A DNA stretch of 40,839 nucleotides from an uncultured Eubacteriales bacterium (GCA_948512295.1 CAOQRA010000007.1:1-40839); one strand, 5' to 3'; shown: positions 16,801 to 24,305, numbered from the stretch's first letter. Made by a program: numbers and translations. Notes: a model not told the origin generated them from the letters alone.

Positions 16801-17466
16801 AAGTACACCCTTATATTCAAGATATTTCTTTGCATTTTCTGCTTGTTTTTTTAAAGGCCCCATCTGCCTTTCAATTTCACTGATGATATCATTTACACGT
16901 GTAAGATTATCGCGAGTACGCTCCAGTTTGCGCTCTGCTTCTCTTTTGTCGTTTTTATATTTACTGATACCAGCGGCGTCCTCAAACATAGCACGACGAT
17001 TTTCTGGTTTAGCATCCACAAGCTCCGTCACTTTACCTTGGCTTACAACTGAGTAGCCATTTTTACCAAGACCACTATTATACAAAAGATTGGTTATATC
17101 GCGAAGATGACATGTGTTACGATTGATCAGATATTCACTTTCGCCAGAACGATAGAGTTTACGCGTAATTGCAAGCTCATCATAGTCGAAGTTAAAAAAT
17201 CTTGTAGAGTTGTCAAAAGTAAGCGTAACTTCGCAATAAGACAAGCTTTTACGCTTTTCGGTACCGTTAAAAATGACATCTTGCATGCTATCGCCACGCA
17301 AAGATTTAGGGCTCTGCTCACCAAGAACCCAACGAATAGCATCTGAAACATTGCTTTTGCCGCAACCATTAGGGCCTACTATGGCTGTAAAATTATCATT
17401 AAATTCAATCACAGTTCTATCGGCAAAGGACTTAAAGCCTACCATTTCTATTTTTTTAAATATCAT
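13882..17466 (-). CDS. smc: chromosome segregation ATPase SMC
   Basis: 1194-residue SMC protein, normal length. N-terminal ATPase half MIFKKIEMVGFKSFADRT with Walker A GPNGCGKSN and the FEDAAGISKYK region; long coiled coils; a central hinge around residues 510-670 (IVGVVASLIKAPQKFETAIEVALGG to GSLTGGSKK); C-terminal half with signature LLSGGEKSLTAMAVIFAIL and Walker B PFCLFDEVEAALDDSN (Phe replaces the more common Leu before DEV, Glu replaces Asp after it). With ScpA/ScpB (not here) it forms the condensin that organises and segregates the chromosome. GAGGAAA precedes the ATG; ftsY follows at once. Confidence 0.98.
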   Translation of the reverse strand: MIFKKIEMVGFKSFADRTVIEFNDNFTAIVGPNGCGKSNVSDAIRWVLGEQSPKSLRGDSMQDVIFNGTEKRKSLSYCEVTLTFDNSTRFFNFDYDELAITRKLYRSGESEYLINRNTCHLRDITNLLYNSGLGKNGYSVVSQGKVTELVDAKPENRRAMFEDAAGISKYKNDKREAERKLERTRDNLTRVNDIISEIERQMGPLKKQAENAKKYLEYKGVLKDLEINAYIYQYENASDIKEKINQKLAAIGEELELRQNEYDKSAQEYDKSMLELTNFDKILASLNDSILDLTISLEKQESETKIARERINYTHKETDRLNLDRTNSKTALEICEQQKLAKEKQLANIESTLDALESSFTELSDKYSELANQLSISEDEAGQSQQKVIETLGSLSDIKSSATKLTTEKDILSQNLTNLKNDIENLNFKKQESQEELKFAKNSVDNLNVKLNELKNSLQELVSSQYLEEQKLKALENEKANNITQVKVFENRRKLLSDLQTEYEGYSYAIKKLLKESERNQSIKNKIVGVVASLIKAPQKFETAIEVALGGAVQNVITYDEEGAKNLISYLKENQFGRATFLPITSMKRRDLDKKLLQNRSGVFGVASELCDYDSKIDNVVSNLLGSTVIVDNLNTAVSLAKEMRYTFRIVTLEGDIVNPQGSLTGGSKKTESVNLMGREREIETLGKEIASLQARAIEIDNDFKTLTISFNEKKNKIESLNNERNTLEIELAKELEKVNRYENILAENEDNLKVSEMEAQSVQNKLKLIDEDLSRTQKMESALSGNKVDADELIKEKREKFAALRVERDKINENILTVKVEIASNKANKASIQNELERLVEEIEKQKINIVRIDEQIAKNTEFIDSAENMIKEKLASAPSSAQKIKLQEAMTRRSKIENEKIELSTKIKQLDGLKTEIMENISRINDKKFREEMNLQKVDTELEQMQERIYEEYSLVYSDCLEHRRPDFDINIAMPEINKLKKDISSLGYVNVNAIEDCKVLLERYEDLSSQCEDLQKAEADLTKIIKDLSSIMIEKFNNELDRINESFKLTFRELFGGGTAKLALSNEEEPLDSGVEIFAQPPGKKIQNMTLLSGGEKSLTAMAVIFAILRIKPLPFCLFDEVEAALDDSNVEIVDKYLKKLSTDTQFILITHKKPTMEYAEALFGVTMEEKGVSKIVSVKLSDAIKHAQEG

Positions 17467-17483
17467 AAGTTTCCTCTAATTTG

Positions 17484-17512
17484 ATTTTAGCATAAATTGT
17501 AAATTTAGCCAA
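17484..17512 (-). promoter_or_regulatory. candidate promoter of smc-ftsY
   Basis: TTGGCT (17512-17507), 17 bases, TAAAAT (17489-17484) in the 52-base gap between rnc and smc. The -35 box is only a fair match, so smc may also be read through from plsX-rnc. Confidence 0.5.
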
Positions 17513-17518
17513 AGATTT

Positions 17519-18142
17519 TCATTTATTTACATTAACAAAAAGTTTTTTTATTGCGCATTTGGCGGCCTCTTGCTCTGCCTCCAATTTGGAGGCACCCTTT
17601 CCATTAGAAATTTTATCTTCATCCATATAGAAATACGCCACAAAGCCATTACTGTCAGCCTCCGTTTTATAGCTCATTTTACATTTAAAATTTGCTTGGA
17701 TAAGCTCTTGCAATTGCGATTTATAATTATCATCTTTAATTGACCTAAAGTTTTCAAGATGAAAATGTTTCTCTATGAATTTAGTAACGGTTTTAATATC
17801 ACTATCAAGATATATTGCTGCAATTAAAGCTTCGACAATATCGCCTTTTATCGCTTTAGATATTTCACCTTTATAACTTTTGCCAAGACTCACCATTTCG
17901 CGTAGTTCCAACTCATCAAAGACTCCGCAAAGATAATTTTCCGAAACAAAGTGTGAACGCTTAACCGTCAAACTGCCCTCATCCTCACCGCAATGCTTAA
18001 AAAGATATTCACCGACGACAAAATCCAAAATTCCATCACCAAGGAATTCTAAACGCTCATAATTTTGATCTGATTTAGAAGAATGAGTCATCGCTCGCTG
18101 CAATAATTGTACATTTTTAAAATCATAATCTAATTTACTCAC
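17519..18142 (-). CDS. rnc: ribonuclease III
   Basis: Double-strand-specific endoribonuclease for rRNA and mRNA processing. The catalytic domain has the signature ERLEFLGDGILDFVVGEYLF and later GDIVEALIAAIYLD with the remaining metal-binding acids. A C-terminal double-stranded-RNA-binding domain runs from YKSQLQELIQANF to GASKLEAEQEAAKCAIKKLF. About 207 residues, slightly shorter than Bacillus Rnc. I choose GTG 18142 with GAGG six bases upstream; it overlaps the plsX stop by eight bases. Another GTG at 18154 would add four residues. Coupling to plsX and nearness to smc-ftsY is conserved in Firmicutes, except that the fatty-acid genes usually between plsX and rnc are missing. Confidence 0.96.
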   Translation of the reverse strand: MSKLDYDFKNVQLLQRAMTHSSKSDQNYERLEFLGDGILDFVVGEYLFKHCGEDEGSLTVKRSHFVSENYLCGVFDELELREMVSLGKSYKGEISKAIKGDIVEALIAAIYLDSDIKTVTKFIEKHFHLENFRSIKDDNYKSQLQELIQANFKCKMSYKTEADSNGFVAYFYMDEDKISNGKGASKLEAEQEAAKCAIKKLFVNVNK

Positions 18143-19145
18143 CTTGTACCTCACTCAATTTTAAAATAGCCTCTTCAATTCTTTCGTTTAGTTTTTTATC
18201 GTGAAGTAACATAGTTTGCTCAATGGAAGCAAGAATATTGTATCTTTTGCAAGAGCCATGATTTTTTACCACCAATTTCTTTACGCCAAGAAATGGAGCG
18301 CCTCCATGCTTAGACTGAACATCAACCCTATTTTTAATATCTTTAAAAGTAGGCTTCATAAATAGGTAACCAATCTTACTTGAAAAATGCGATTTTATGC
18401 TATGTTTGAGTATGGAAAGTACTGCAGCAACCGCCCCTTCTGTGCCTTTTAAAAGTGCATTAGCAGCAAAGCCATCAGCCACCATGACATCAACATCACC
18501 ACTCATAAAATCGCTCCCCTCTCGATTGCCTATAAAATTAATTGGTGCGCTTTGCATTAAAGGATAAACTTCTTTAGTAAGTTCGTTACCCTTGCCCTCT
18601 TCCGCGCCGTTGCTAAGTAAGGCTACACGAGGGTTTTCTCTGTTATATCTAATTGAATAATATGCACTGCCCATAAGCGCGAAATGTATCAGGTTTATGC
18701 TTTTACAATCAACGTTTGCGCCGCTGTCAATAATAATGACATCATTATCTTTTTTGGTTGGTAAGATAGGCGCAAGTGCTGGACGTGAAATACCTTTAAT
18801 TCTGCCTATTTTCATAATTGCACCCGTCAGTATCGCCCCTGTACTTCCCGCGGAAACAAGTCCTACGACATCCTCGCGCTCTTTAAGTATATCAAAAGCC
18901 CGTACCAAAGAGGAGTCCTTTTTATGACGAATAGCATCGGTTGGAACATCATGATTAGATATGACGTCTGGTGCATGAGATATTTCAATACGTTGCGTGC
19001 GGCCATTTAAAATATCTTTAATCTTAGCCTCGTCGCCACATAGTATAATTTCCAAATCCTTATGCTTATTAAGGGCAAGAATTGCGCCCTCTATAATTTC
19101 AATCGGTGCATTATCGCCACCAAAAGCGTCAACAACTATTTTCAC
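18135..19145 (-). CDS. plsX: phosphate acyltransferase PlsX
   Basis: 336-residue PlsX converts acyl-ACP (and links to acyl phosphate pools) for the PlsY step of phosphatidic acid synthesis. Typical features are MKIVVDAFGGDNAP at the start, AGSTGAILTGA, PALAPILPTKK, IIIDSGANVDCK, LLSNGAEEGKGN, FIGNREGSDFMSGDVDVMVADGFAANALLKGTEG and GGAPFLGVKKLVVKNHGS. The start is GTG with a GAGGTG site. Its promoter lies immediately upstream, and a pair of 12-base direct repeats lies further up. acpP, fabD and fabG, common neighbours downstream, are absent here. Confidence 0.97.
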   Translation of the reverse strand: MKIVVDAFGGDNAPIEIIEGAILALNKHKDLEIILCGDEAKIKDILNGRTQRIEISHAPDVISNHDVPTDAIRHKKDSSLVRAFDILKEREDVVGLVSAGSTGAILTGAIMKIGRIKGISRPALAPILPTKKDNDVIIIDSGANVDCKSINLIHFALMGSAYYSIRYNRENPRVALLSNGAEEGKGNELTKEVYPLMQSAPINFIGNREGSDFMSGDVDVMVADGFAANALLKGTEGAVAAVLSILKHSIKSHFSSKIGYLFMKPTFKDIKNRVDVQSKHGGAPFLGVKKLVVKNHGSCKRYNILASIEQTMLLHDKKLNERIEEAILKLSEVQGE

Positions 19146-19165
19146 CTTTTCACCTCATCTTTAAG

Positions 19166-19195
19166 ATTTTATCAAAAATGATAGCCATTTGTAAA
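19166..19195 (-). promoter_or_regulatory. candidate promoter of plsX
   Basis: TTTACA (19195-19190), 18 bases, TAAAAT (19171-19166) on the minus strand, about 20 bases before the start codon. Confidence 0.6.
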
Positions 19196-19249
19196 GAAAA
19201 TTAACGTTAAGACAAAAATTTAGTAAAATAGCACAACTTTCTATATATA

Positions 19250-19294
19250 GTACTAGTATGCATTGCATAACAACTAGAAATTGTACTAGTATGC
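19250..19294. promoter_or_regulatory. paired 12-base direct repeats upstream of plsX (possible operator)
   Basis: GTACTAGTATGC occurs at 19250-19261 and again at 19283-19294, start to start 33 bases, about three helical turns. Each contains the palindrome TACTAGTA, and the first merges into a second palindrome TATGCA-T-TGCATA (19257-19269). They lie about 55-100 bases upstream of the plsX promoter in DNA without a gene. A fatty-acid regulator binding here is inference. Confidence 0.5.
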
Positions 19295-19336
19295 GAAATC
19301 GCTTATAAAATATATAAAAAATAAAGTTGAATCAAT

Positions 19337-19366
19337 AAAAAAACAGCCTAACTAATTAAGTTAGGC
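19337..19366 (-). terminator. rpmF terminator
   Basis: GCCTAAC/GTTAGGC stem with an AT loop, then TTTTTTT on the minus strand, nine bases after the rpmF stop codon. Confidence 0.88.
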
Positions 19367-19374
19367 ATGTGTTT

Positions 19375-19566
19375 TTATTTAGATTTCTTTTCAGTATCAA
19401 CAATAGTTTCATTTTTATAAGTACCGCACTTTGGACAAACTTTGTGCGCTGCCTTAAGTTCATGACACTTTGGGCACTCTACTAGAGTAGGAGCAGTTGC
19501 CTTAAAATTTGCTGAATTTCTTGAATTTCTTCTTGCTTTGGATACTTTACCCTTTGGAACAGCCAT
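19375..19566 (-). CDS. rpmF: 50S ribosomal protein L32
   Basis: 63-residue zinc-ribbon form of bL32. MAVPKGKVSKARRNSRNS is the family start; CPKCHELKAAHKVCPKCG supplies four Cys ligands, so this is the zinc-containing C+ type. It has a perfect sigma-A promoter, AAGGAGG site and terminator, so it can be expressed on its own although it lies just downstream of ackA. The DUF177/yceD gene that often precedes rpmF is not here. Confidence 0.98.
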   Translation of the reverse strand: MAVPKGKVSKARRNSRNSANFKATAPTLVECPKCHELKAAHKVCPKCGTYKNETIVDTEKKSK

Positions 19567-19596
19567 TTTCTTCCTCCTTTAATTTCTAACTCTTAT

Positions 19597-19625
19597 ATTA
19601 TAAATACTTTGTAATATATTGTCAA
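19597..19625 (-). promoter_or_regulatory. consensus promoter of rpmF
   Basis: TTGACA (19625-19620), 17 bases, TATAAT (19602-19597) on the minus strand, directly after the ackA stop region. Confidence 0.92.
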
Positions 19626-19633
19626 GTAATTTT

Positions 19634-20830
19634 CTATTTTTTCTCATTTAATGTTTCAACTATGTTACGAGTGTCACGCGCAATCATAAGTTCTTCATCA
19701 GTTGGAATTACGTAAATCTTAGTGCGAGAGTTTTTTCCAGTGATGTCACAAACTTCTCCACGTTTAAAATTATAATTCTTATCTTTATCGATAGTAATCC
19801 CTAGCCAGTCAAGACCTTCAATAATTGGCTGGCGTAATTCTGGACCATTCTCCCCGCCACCAGCAGTAAAGGCAATTGCATCCACGCCGTTGAGTGCCGC
19901 CACATATTGACCGATATATTTTTTAACTCGATAACAAAGCATATTAAGTGCAAGTCTTGCATCTTTATTTGTCTGTGCAGCCTTGTCTAGGTCACGCAAA
20001 TCGCTTGAAACTCCACTTACGCCTAAAAGCCCGCTCTCTTTATTAAGATAAGTTATTGCCTCATGGATATTTTTGCCTGTTTCATCCATAATACGCTCTA
20101 AAACAGCAGGATCAATATCGCCAGAGCGAGTGCCCATTACAAGCCCCTCAAGTGGAGTGAAACCCATTGAAGTATCTATACACTTGCCATTTTTTACAGC
20201 AGACACAGAAGAACCATTGCCAATATGGCAAATGATGAATTTCCCTTTCTTTCCCATAAGTTTTTCAAGTTCGCCTGCAATATATTTATGACTCGTGCCA
20301 TGAAAGCCATATCTTCTAATTCCCCATTTTATATAGGCTTCTTTTGGTATTGCATATCTGTATGCATAGTCTGGCATGCTTGTATGAAATTCGGTATCAA
20401 AAACTGCGACTTGAGGCACGCCTGGCATTAAACTCATGCAAGCTTCTATTCCCTGTATGTTTGCTGGCTGATGAAGTGGCCCTAGTGGAATAAGCTTTTT
20501 AAGTTCTTTTAAAACCTTATCATTTATAAGAGTGGACTTTTTAAACTTTTCGCCACCATGAAGTACGCGGTGACCTACCGCGTCAATCTCTTCAAGTGAA
20601 GAAATTATTTTATTCTTTTTAAGACAAAGCATTTTAAGCACCTGCTTCATTGCCTCTTCATGATTAGGAAGCTTAACTACAACTGTGTCCGCCTTACCGT
20701 TAGATTTTAATGTTATTGAAGAGCCTTCTATACCTATCTTTTCACAATTACCCTTTGCTATAAGTTTATCATTGTCTAAGAGTTGAAACTTTAATGATGA
20801 ACTTCCTGCATTTAATACTAAAATTTTCAT
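19634..20830 (-). CDS. ackA: acetate kinase
   Basis: Converts acetyl phosphate and ADP to acetate and ATP, the ATP-yielding end of acetate fermentation. 398 residues, usual size. ASKHA-family motifs are present: MKILVLNAGSSSLKFQLL (phosphate 1), VGHRVLHGG, VAVFDTEFHTSMP (catalytic Asp), YRYAIP, RRYGFHGTSHKY, ICHIGNGSSVSAVKNGKCIDTSMGFTPLEGLVMGTRSGDIDP, and FTAGGGENGPELR. The ATG follows the pta stop codon directly, with GGAGG in the last pta codons, so translation is coupled. Confidence 0.98.
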   Translation of the reverse strand: MKILVLNAGSSSLKFQLLDNDKLIAKGNCEKIGIEGSSITLKSNGKADTVVVKLPNHEEAMKQVLKMLCLKKNKIISSLEEIDAVGHRVLHGGEKFKKSTLINDKVLKELKKLIPLGPLHQPANIQGIEACMSLMPGVPQVAVFDTEFHTSMPDYAYRYAIPKEAYIKWGIRRYGFHGTSHKYIAGELEKLMGKKGKFIICHIGNGSSVSAVKNGKCIDTSMGFTPLEGLVMGTRSGDIDPAVLERIMDETGKNIHEAITYLNKESGLLGVSGVSSDLRDLDKAAQTNKDARLALNMLCYRVKKYIGQYVAALNGVDAIAFTAGGGENGPELRQPIIEGLDWLGITIDKDKNYNFKRGEVCDITGKNSRTKIYVIPTDEELMIARDTRNIVETLNEKK

Positions 20831-21811
20831 TTATTTATCCTCCTCACATTGCAGCACTGTTATCGCTGTCATTGTTATGATATCTTCTGCTGTGCAACCT
20901 CTAGAAAGGTCGTTGATTGGCTTTTTAAGCCCTTGAAGTATAGGCCCCGTTGCTTTCAGTCCGCCAAAATATTGAATGGCTTTGGAAACTATGTTTCCTG
21001 TATCCAAATTCGGCATTATAAGAATGTTAGCATCCCCTTCAAGCGGGCTATCTGGACATTTATGTTTTGCCACAGTTGGAACCAATGCCGCGTCCAATTG
21101 CAGTTCTCCGTCGCACGGAATTTCAAGTTTTTTAAATTTTGCTGTCGCAGTGCGCACCTTTTCCACACTTTGTCCGCTTGCACTTCCATGTGTAGAATAG
21201 GACAGAAATGCGACTTTGGGATTTTGCAAACCCAGCGCTTCATAAGTGAGCACGCTAGACTTAGCAATCTCCACAAGCTCATCTGCGCTAGGGTCTATTA
21301 TAAGCCCGCAATCAGCAAGCAAAATTTGTTTATCCTTTAAAAATTTGTTATCTCCATGAATTAAGAAACAAGAGGACACGCGACCATTTTTCTTTTTAGC
21401 TTTAATGATTTGAAGAGCTGGTCTTATAGCATTTGCTGTGCTACACTCTGCTCCTGCCACCATGCCATCCGCATAGCCCTCTTGAACGAGCATAGTCGCA
21501 AAATAATAAGGGTCTAAAATAAGTTTTTCAGCTTCCTCCAAAGTCATACCTTTATCCTTGCGTTTTATATAGAGTGCACGTGCAAATTCGTTTGTCTTTT
21601 GGAAAGTTTTAGGATTTATAATTTGCTCATTGATAAGCGCTTTATCACGAATTGCAAGAGCACTTTCGTCGCCTATTAATATAGGTTTTGCAATTTTCTT
21701 TTTATGAACATATTTGATTGCTTCAATAGTTCTATCACTAAAAGCCGCCTCGGGATAGACAATACTTTTGCCTAAAGCGCGAGCCTTTTTATATAACTTT
21801 TTAATTTTCAT
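20831..21811 (-). CDS. pta: phosphate acetyltransferase
   Basis: Makes acetyl phosphate from acetyl-CoA; forms the Pta-AckA acetate pathway with the next gene. 326 residues, the short Firmicute type without the N-terminal regulatory domain of the E. coli enzyme. Typical blocks are KSIVYPEAAFSDRTIEA, MLVQEGYADGMVAGAECSTANAIRPALQII, FLIHGDNKFL, VAFLSYSTHGSASGQSVEKVRTAT, DGELQLDAALVP and LIMPNLDTGNIVSKAIQYFGG. The start is ATG 21811 (AGAAGG site); upstream codons in frame lie in promoter DNA. Divergent from the ylbJ-like gene. Confidence 0.97.
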   Translation of the reverse strand: MKIKKLYKKARALGKSIVYPEAAFSDRTIEAIKYVHKKKIAKPILIGDESALAIRDKALINEQIINPKTFQKTNEFARALYIKRKDKGMTLEEAEKLILDPYYFATMLVQEGYADGMVAGAECSTANAIRPALQIIKAKKKNGRVSSCFLIHGDNKFLKDKQILLADCGLIIDPSADELVEIAKSSVLTYEALGLQNPKVAFLSYSTHGSASGQSVEKVRTATAKFKKLEIPCDGELQLDAALVPTVAKHKCPDSPLEGDANILIMPNLDTGNIVSKAIQYFGGLKATGPILQGLKKPINDLSRGCTAEDIITMTAITVLQCEEDK

Positions 21812-21859
21812 ATTTACCTTCTTAAAATAATAAAATATTTGGACAAGTAATGCATTATA

Positions 21860-21889
21860 AGTATACAAAATCCAAACTTGCGCTGTCAA
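21860..21889 (-). promoter_or_regulatory. promoter of pta-ackA
   Basis: TTGACA (21889-21884), 18 bases, TATACT (21865-21860) on the minus strand. The opposite strand holds TTGGAC (21839-21844), 17 bases, TATACA (21862-21867), a possible divergent promoter for the ylbJ-like gene overlapping it. Confidence 0.78.
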
Positions 21890-21906
21890 ATTATTAGAGG
21901 TGCTTT

Positions 21907-22821
21907 TTGAAAAAATATAAAATTTTTCTGACAATATTCATTTGTTATATAATAATAAATATCGTTATTTTTCCAAGCCTATATATTAAAGTAACGCTTG
22001 CAGGACTAAATGCGTGGGCTGCAAATGTACTTCCCAGCCTTCTTGCCTTTATATTCTTTTCTAAAATATTATCCTCACTCGGCGTCATAGAAAGGTTTGC
22101 AAATCGCTTTTCCTCGCCTATGCAAAAGCTTTTTAATACTAGCGGCACAAGCGGATACGTGTTTTTAATGAGCATGATTTCGGGCTACCCCGTGGGTGCC
22201 AAGATGACCTGCGACCTTTATCTTTCTAAAAAAATTTCTCGAAGCGAAGCTGCCAGAATGACAAGTTTTTGTTCTACTTCTGGCCCAATGTTTATTATTG
22301 GGGCTGTGGGTGCTGGCATGTTTCATAGTGCTTTTTCTGGCTATATTATATTTATAGCCCACATACTGGCCGCTTTTTTAAATGGTTTTTTATATAGAAA
22401 AATCAAACTGGAAGAGTTATCTCCACAAATGGAAGCAAAAAAGCAAAACTCAGATTTAAATACAATGATTGTAGATAGTGCACTTTCCATAATCTCAGTA
22501 GGACTGATAATAGCCATTTTTTTCGTTATCATTACTTCATTAACCCCTATTATAAGTCTTCTGCCAAAGGACTTAGCAGCATTTACAAGCGGACTTATAG
22601 AAATTACAAAAGGCTGCCTAGATCTTTCACAAGGCATAAGCTGGCTCTTTAACATAGTTGCTGCAACGTTTGTAATTAGTTTTGGTGGAATATCAACTAT
22701 GCTTCAATCTTTAACATTTCTCGAAAAAATAAAAATGCCAGTAAGGCTTTTTGTACTTCAAAAGTTTACTCATGCCTTACTAGCAGCTTTTATTTGTCTA
22801 ATAATATGTTTAATTGTTTAA
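21907..22821 (+). CDS. ylbJ: sporulation integral membrane protein, YlbJ-like
   Basis: 304 residues with about eight hydrophobic segments. The conserved block GLNAWAANVLPSLLAFIFFSKIL ... MSMISGYPVGAKMTCDLYLSKKISRSEAARMTSFCSTSGPMFIIGAVGAGMF matches YlbJ, a Gate/nucleoside-recognition-fold membrane protein needed for proper spore formation in Bacillus. It is shorter than Bacillus YlbJ (about 400 residues). The transported or bound molecule is unknown. TTG start at 21907 with AGAGGTG five bases upstream. Its 3' end overlaps the convergent hypothetical gene by 12 bases. Confidence 0.85.
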   Translation: MKKYKIFLTIFICYIIINIVIFPSLYIKVTLAGLNAWAANVLPSLLAFIFFSKILSSLGVIERFANRFSSPMQKLFNTSGTSGYVFLMSMISGYPVGAKMTCDLYLSKKISRSEAARMTSFCSTSGPMFIIGAVGAGMFHSAFSGYIIFIAHILAAFLNGFLYRKIKLEELSPQMEAKKQNSDLNTMIVDSALSIISVGLIIAIFFVIITSLTPIISLLPKDLAAFTSGLIEITKGCLDLSQGISWLFNIVAATFVISFGGISTMLQSLTFLEKIKMPVRLFVLQKFTHALLAAFICLIICLIV

Positions 22822-23613
22822 GTCGGTAAGTTTAACTAAGTACTCCTCTACATTTTCATCGAGTTCACGTACCAAAAATTTGATTGCCCTAACTCCTTTG
22901 CTTGCATATTTAAGACCAATCGTCAGCCCTCTTAAACAATCAAAATCTTGGTCCTCACAAGCCATGATAAGTGCATAACAAATGGACTTTAAATCGTCTA
23001 CATGTCGGTCACGTCTGTAAGGCTCAAGCTCCTGTAAAATTTGAGCGACAATGCGTTTAGATACTTCACACACTTTTGCAAGTTGCTCACCATCGGAAAG
23101 CTGCCTTTCAGGCATCACTGCCACTTGATTTTCTTCCTCTTCTACTTTATCAATAGGTGCCATTACTATTTTTTCAGAAAGCTCAATTGTAGGATAGCCA
23201 AATGCCTCACATATTAAGTTTCTAAAAGGTAATATCATAGTTGAGATAAAATTTTTAAATGGTGATATCCCCTCTCCATTATCAAAAAATCGTTTAACAT
23301 AATCAGTGAAATCAATACGATCTGCATTGATGTCTGCAAGCATGCAAAAAGTTAAAGCAATTATTTTATACTCTTCTTTTGGCATAAGACACATATAGTT
23401 GCCTTTCGAGTCTTGCACAAAGGCCTTTGAAATTTCTCGATCACGATTAAATTGTTCCATACATTCAGAAACAAGCTCATAAACAGGCGGAGTTTCAGCA
23501 AGGCATGCAAGAATTTTTTCTATTTTGCTTTCAGCAACCAAAAACTTACAAGTAATAAGCTCATCACATGCTGCAATAAATTTTTCCAATGAATTTTTAC
23601 TTCCTTCCGTCAT
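22810..23613 (-). CDS. conserved hypothetical protein, 267 residues
   Basis: Unrecognised cytoplasmic, mainly helical protein beginning MTEGSKNSLEKFIAACDEL. It has no signal, membrane segment or catalytic motif I can name. An acidic linker (KVEEEENQVAVMPERQL, about 155-170) divides it into two helical halves, the second with conserved-looking RRDRHVDDLKSICYALIMACEDQDFDCLRG. ATG 23613 is chosen for AGAGGTTG upstream; 45 in-frame upstream codons are promoter DNA rich in Phe/Ile and would not make sense as coding. Divergent from the DUF4364 gene. Confidence 0.65.
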   Translation of the reverse strand: MTEGSKNSLEKFIAACDELITCKFLVAESKIEKILACLAETPPVYELVSECMEQFNRDREISKAFVQDSKGNYMCLMPKEEYKIIALTFCMLADINADRIDFTDYVKRFFDNGEGISPFKNFISTMILPFRNLICEAFGYPTIELSEKIVMAPIDKVEEEENQVAVMPERQLSDGEQLAKVCEVSKRIVAQILQELEPYRRDRHVDDLKSICYALIMACEDQDFDCLRGLTIGLKYASKGVRAIKFLVRELDENVEEYLVKLTDLNN

Positions 23614-23632
23614 TTTCAACCTCTTAAAATTA

Positions 23633-23660
23633 ATTTTATCACATTTATGATAAATAACAA
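23633..23660 (-). promoter_or_regulatory. promoter of the 267-residue gene with embedded inverted repeat
   Basis: TTGTTA (23660-23655), 16 bases, TAAAAT (23638-23633) on the minus strand. A perfect inverted repeat TTATCA-N6-TGATAA (23636-23653) overlaps the -10 box and spacer, the position expected of a repressor operator. Confidence 0.55.
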
Positions 23661-23682
23661 AACAAATTCTTAACAAAATAGT

Positions 23683-23711
23683 TTGCAACTTTTGATAAAT
23701 AATGTTAAAAT
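23683..23711 (+). promoter_or_regulatory. promoter of the DUF4364 gene (possible leaderless mRNA)
   Basis: TTGCAA (23683-23688), 17 bases, TAAAAT (23706-23711). The ATG is at 23719, only seven bases after the -10 box, and has no ribosome-binding site. Confidence 0.65.
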
Positions 23712-23718
23712 ATTGAAA

Positions 23719-24276
23719 ATGGATAAAATACTTACAGATAAAGAACAAATTGTGTTAGATAAGCTAGTTATGCTATGTGTGCTCGAAAAGATGGAAATTC
23801 CACTAACTGAGGACTCCATTTTGGATATTTGTTCTGTTAAAAATGATTGGATTAAGAATTACATGGACTGCAAAGCGATCATTCATGAACTGACCGAGTC
23901 CAAGCTTTTATATAAAATTGGCAATGTGGAAGACGGAAAAGAGCTTTTTGCCCTCACCTATGAGGGAAGAGAGTGCCTTTCATATCTATATAGACGTATT
24001 CCTTTTTCGCTTAGAGAAAACATCTCTCAATACCTACAACTGAATAAATTGAATGTAAAGTCCGCACAAGAATATACTTCAACTTATAATAAAAACGATG
24101 ACGGCTCTTATAATATAATTTTACGCATATATGAACCATTAATCACAGTGCCAATGTTTGAACTTAAAATTAAAGCTCCCACTCGCCAATCTGCAAATGA
24201 AGCTATTCATAAATGGAAAACTAGTGCACCAGAAATTTATGAAAGCATCTATGAAAAACTGATTAATATTGACTAA
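23719..24276 (+). CDS. DUF4364 family protein
   Basis: 185 residues. The helical first part (ILTDKEQIVLDKLVMLCVLEKMEIPLTEDSILDIC, then DCKAIIHELTESKLLY) followed by FALTYEGRECLSYLYRRIP looks like a winged-helix DNA-binding domain, and the last 70 residues form a beta-rich domain ending AIHKWKTSAPEIYESIYEKL. This layout fits DUF4364, a clostridial family of unknown function, probably regulatory. I start at ATG 23719 because the bases before it form the promoter; an in-frame TTG at 23683 is the -35 box itself. Isolated gene with its own terminator. Confidence 0.75.
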   Translation: MDKILTDKEQIVLDKLVMLCVLEKMEIPLTEDSILDICSVKNDWIKNYMDCKAIIHELTESKLLYKIGNVEDGKELFALTYEGRECLSYLYRRIPFSLRENISQYLQLNKLNVKSAQEYTSTYNKNDDGSYNIILRIYEPLITVPMFELKIKAPTRQSANEAIHKWKTSAPEIYESIYEKLINID

Positions 24277-24305
24277 AAAAATCATAGTTTCAGCTATGAT
24301 TTTTT
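24276..24305. terminator. bidirectional terminator
   Basis: AAAAATCATAG and CTATGATTTTT form a stem with a TTTCAG-type loop, A-rich on the left and T-rich on the right. It serves the DUF4364 gene and the convergent SHOCT-like gene. Confidence 0.85.

Noticed and set aside
19250..19294. Start of a CRISPR array
   Set aside because: Only two 12-base repeats with a 21-base gap, and no cas genes; operator-like repeats fit better.
20849..21340. 163-codon plus-strand frame
   Set aside because: Lies wholly antisense to pta, which has clear family motifs; the translated sequence is Cys/His-rich without any domain.
23614..23748. 45-residue N-terminal extension of the 267-residue gene
   Set aside because: It covers the promoter regions of both divergent genes; the internal ATG has its own AGAGGTTG site.
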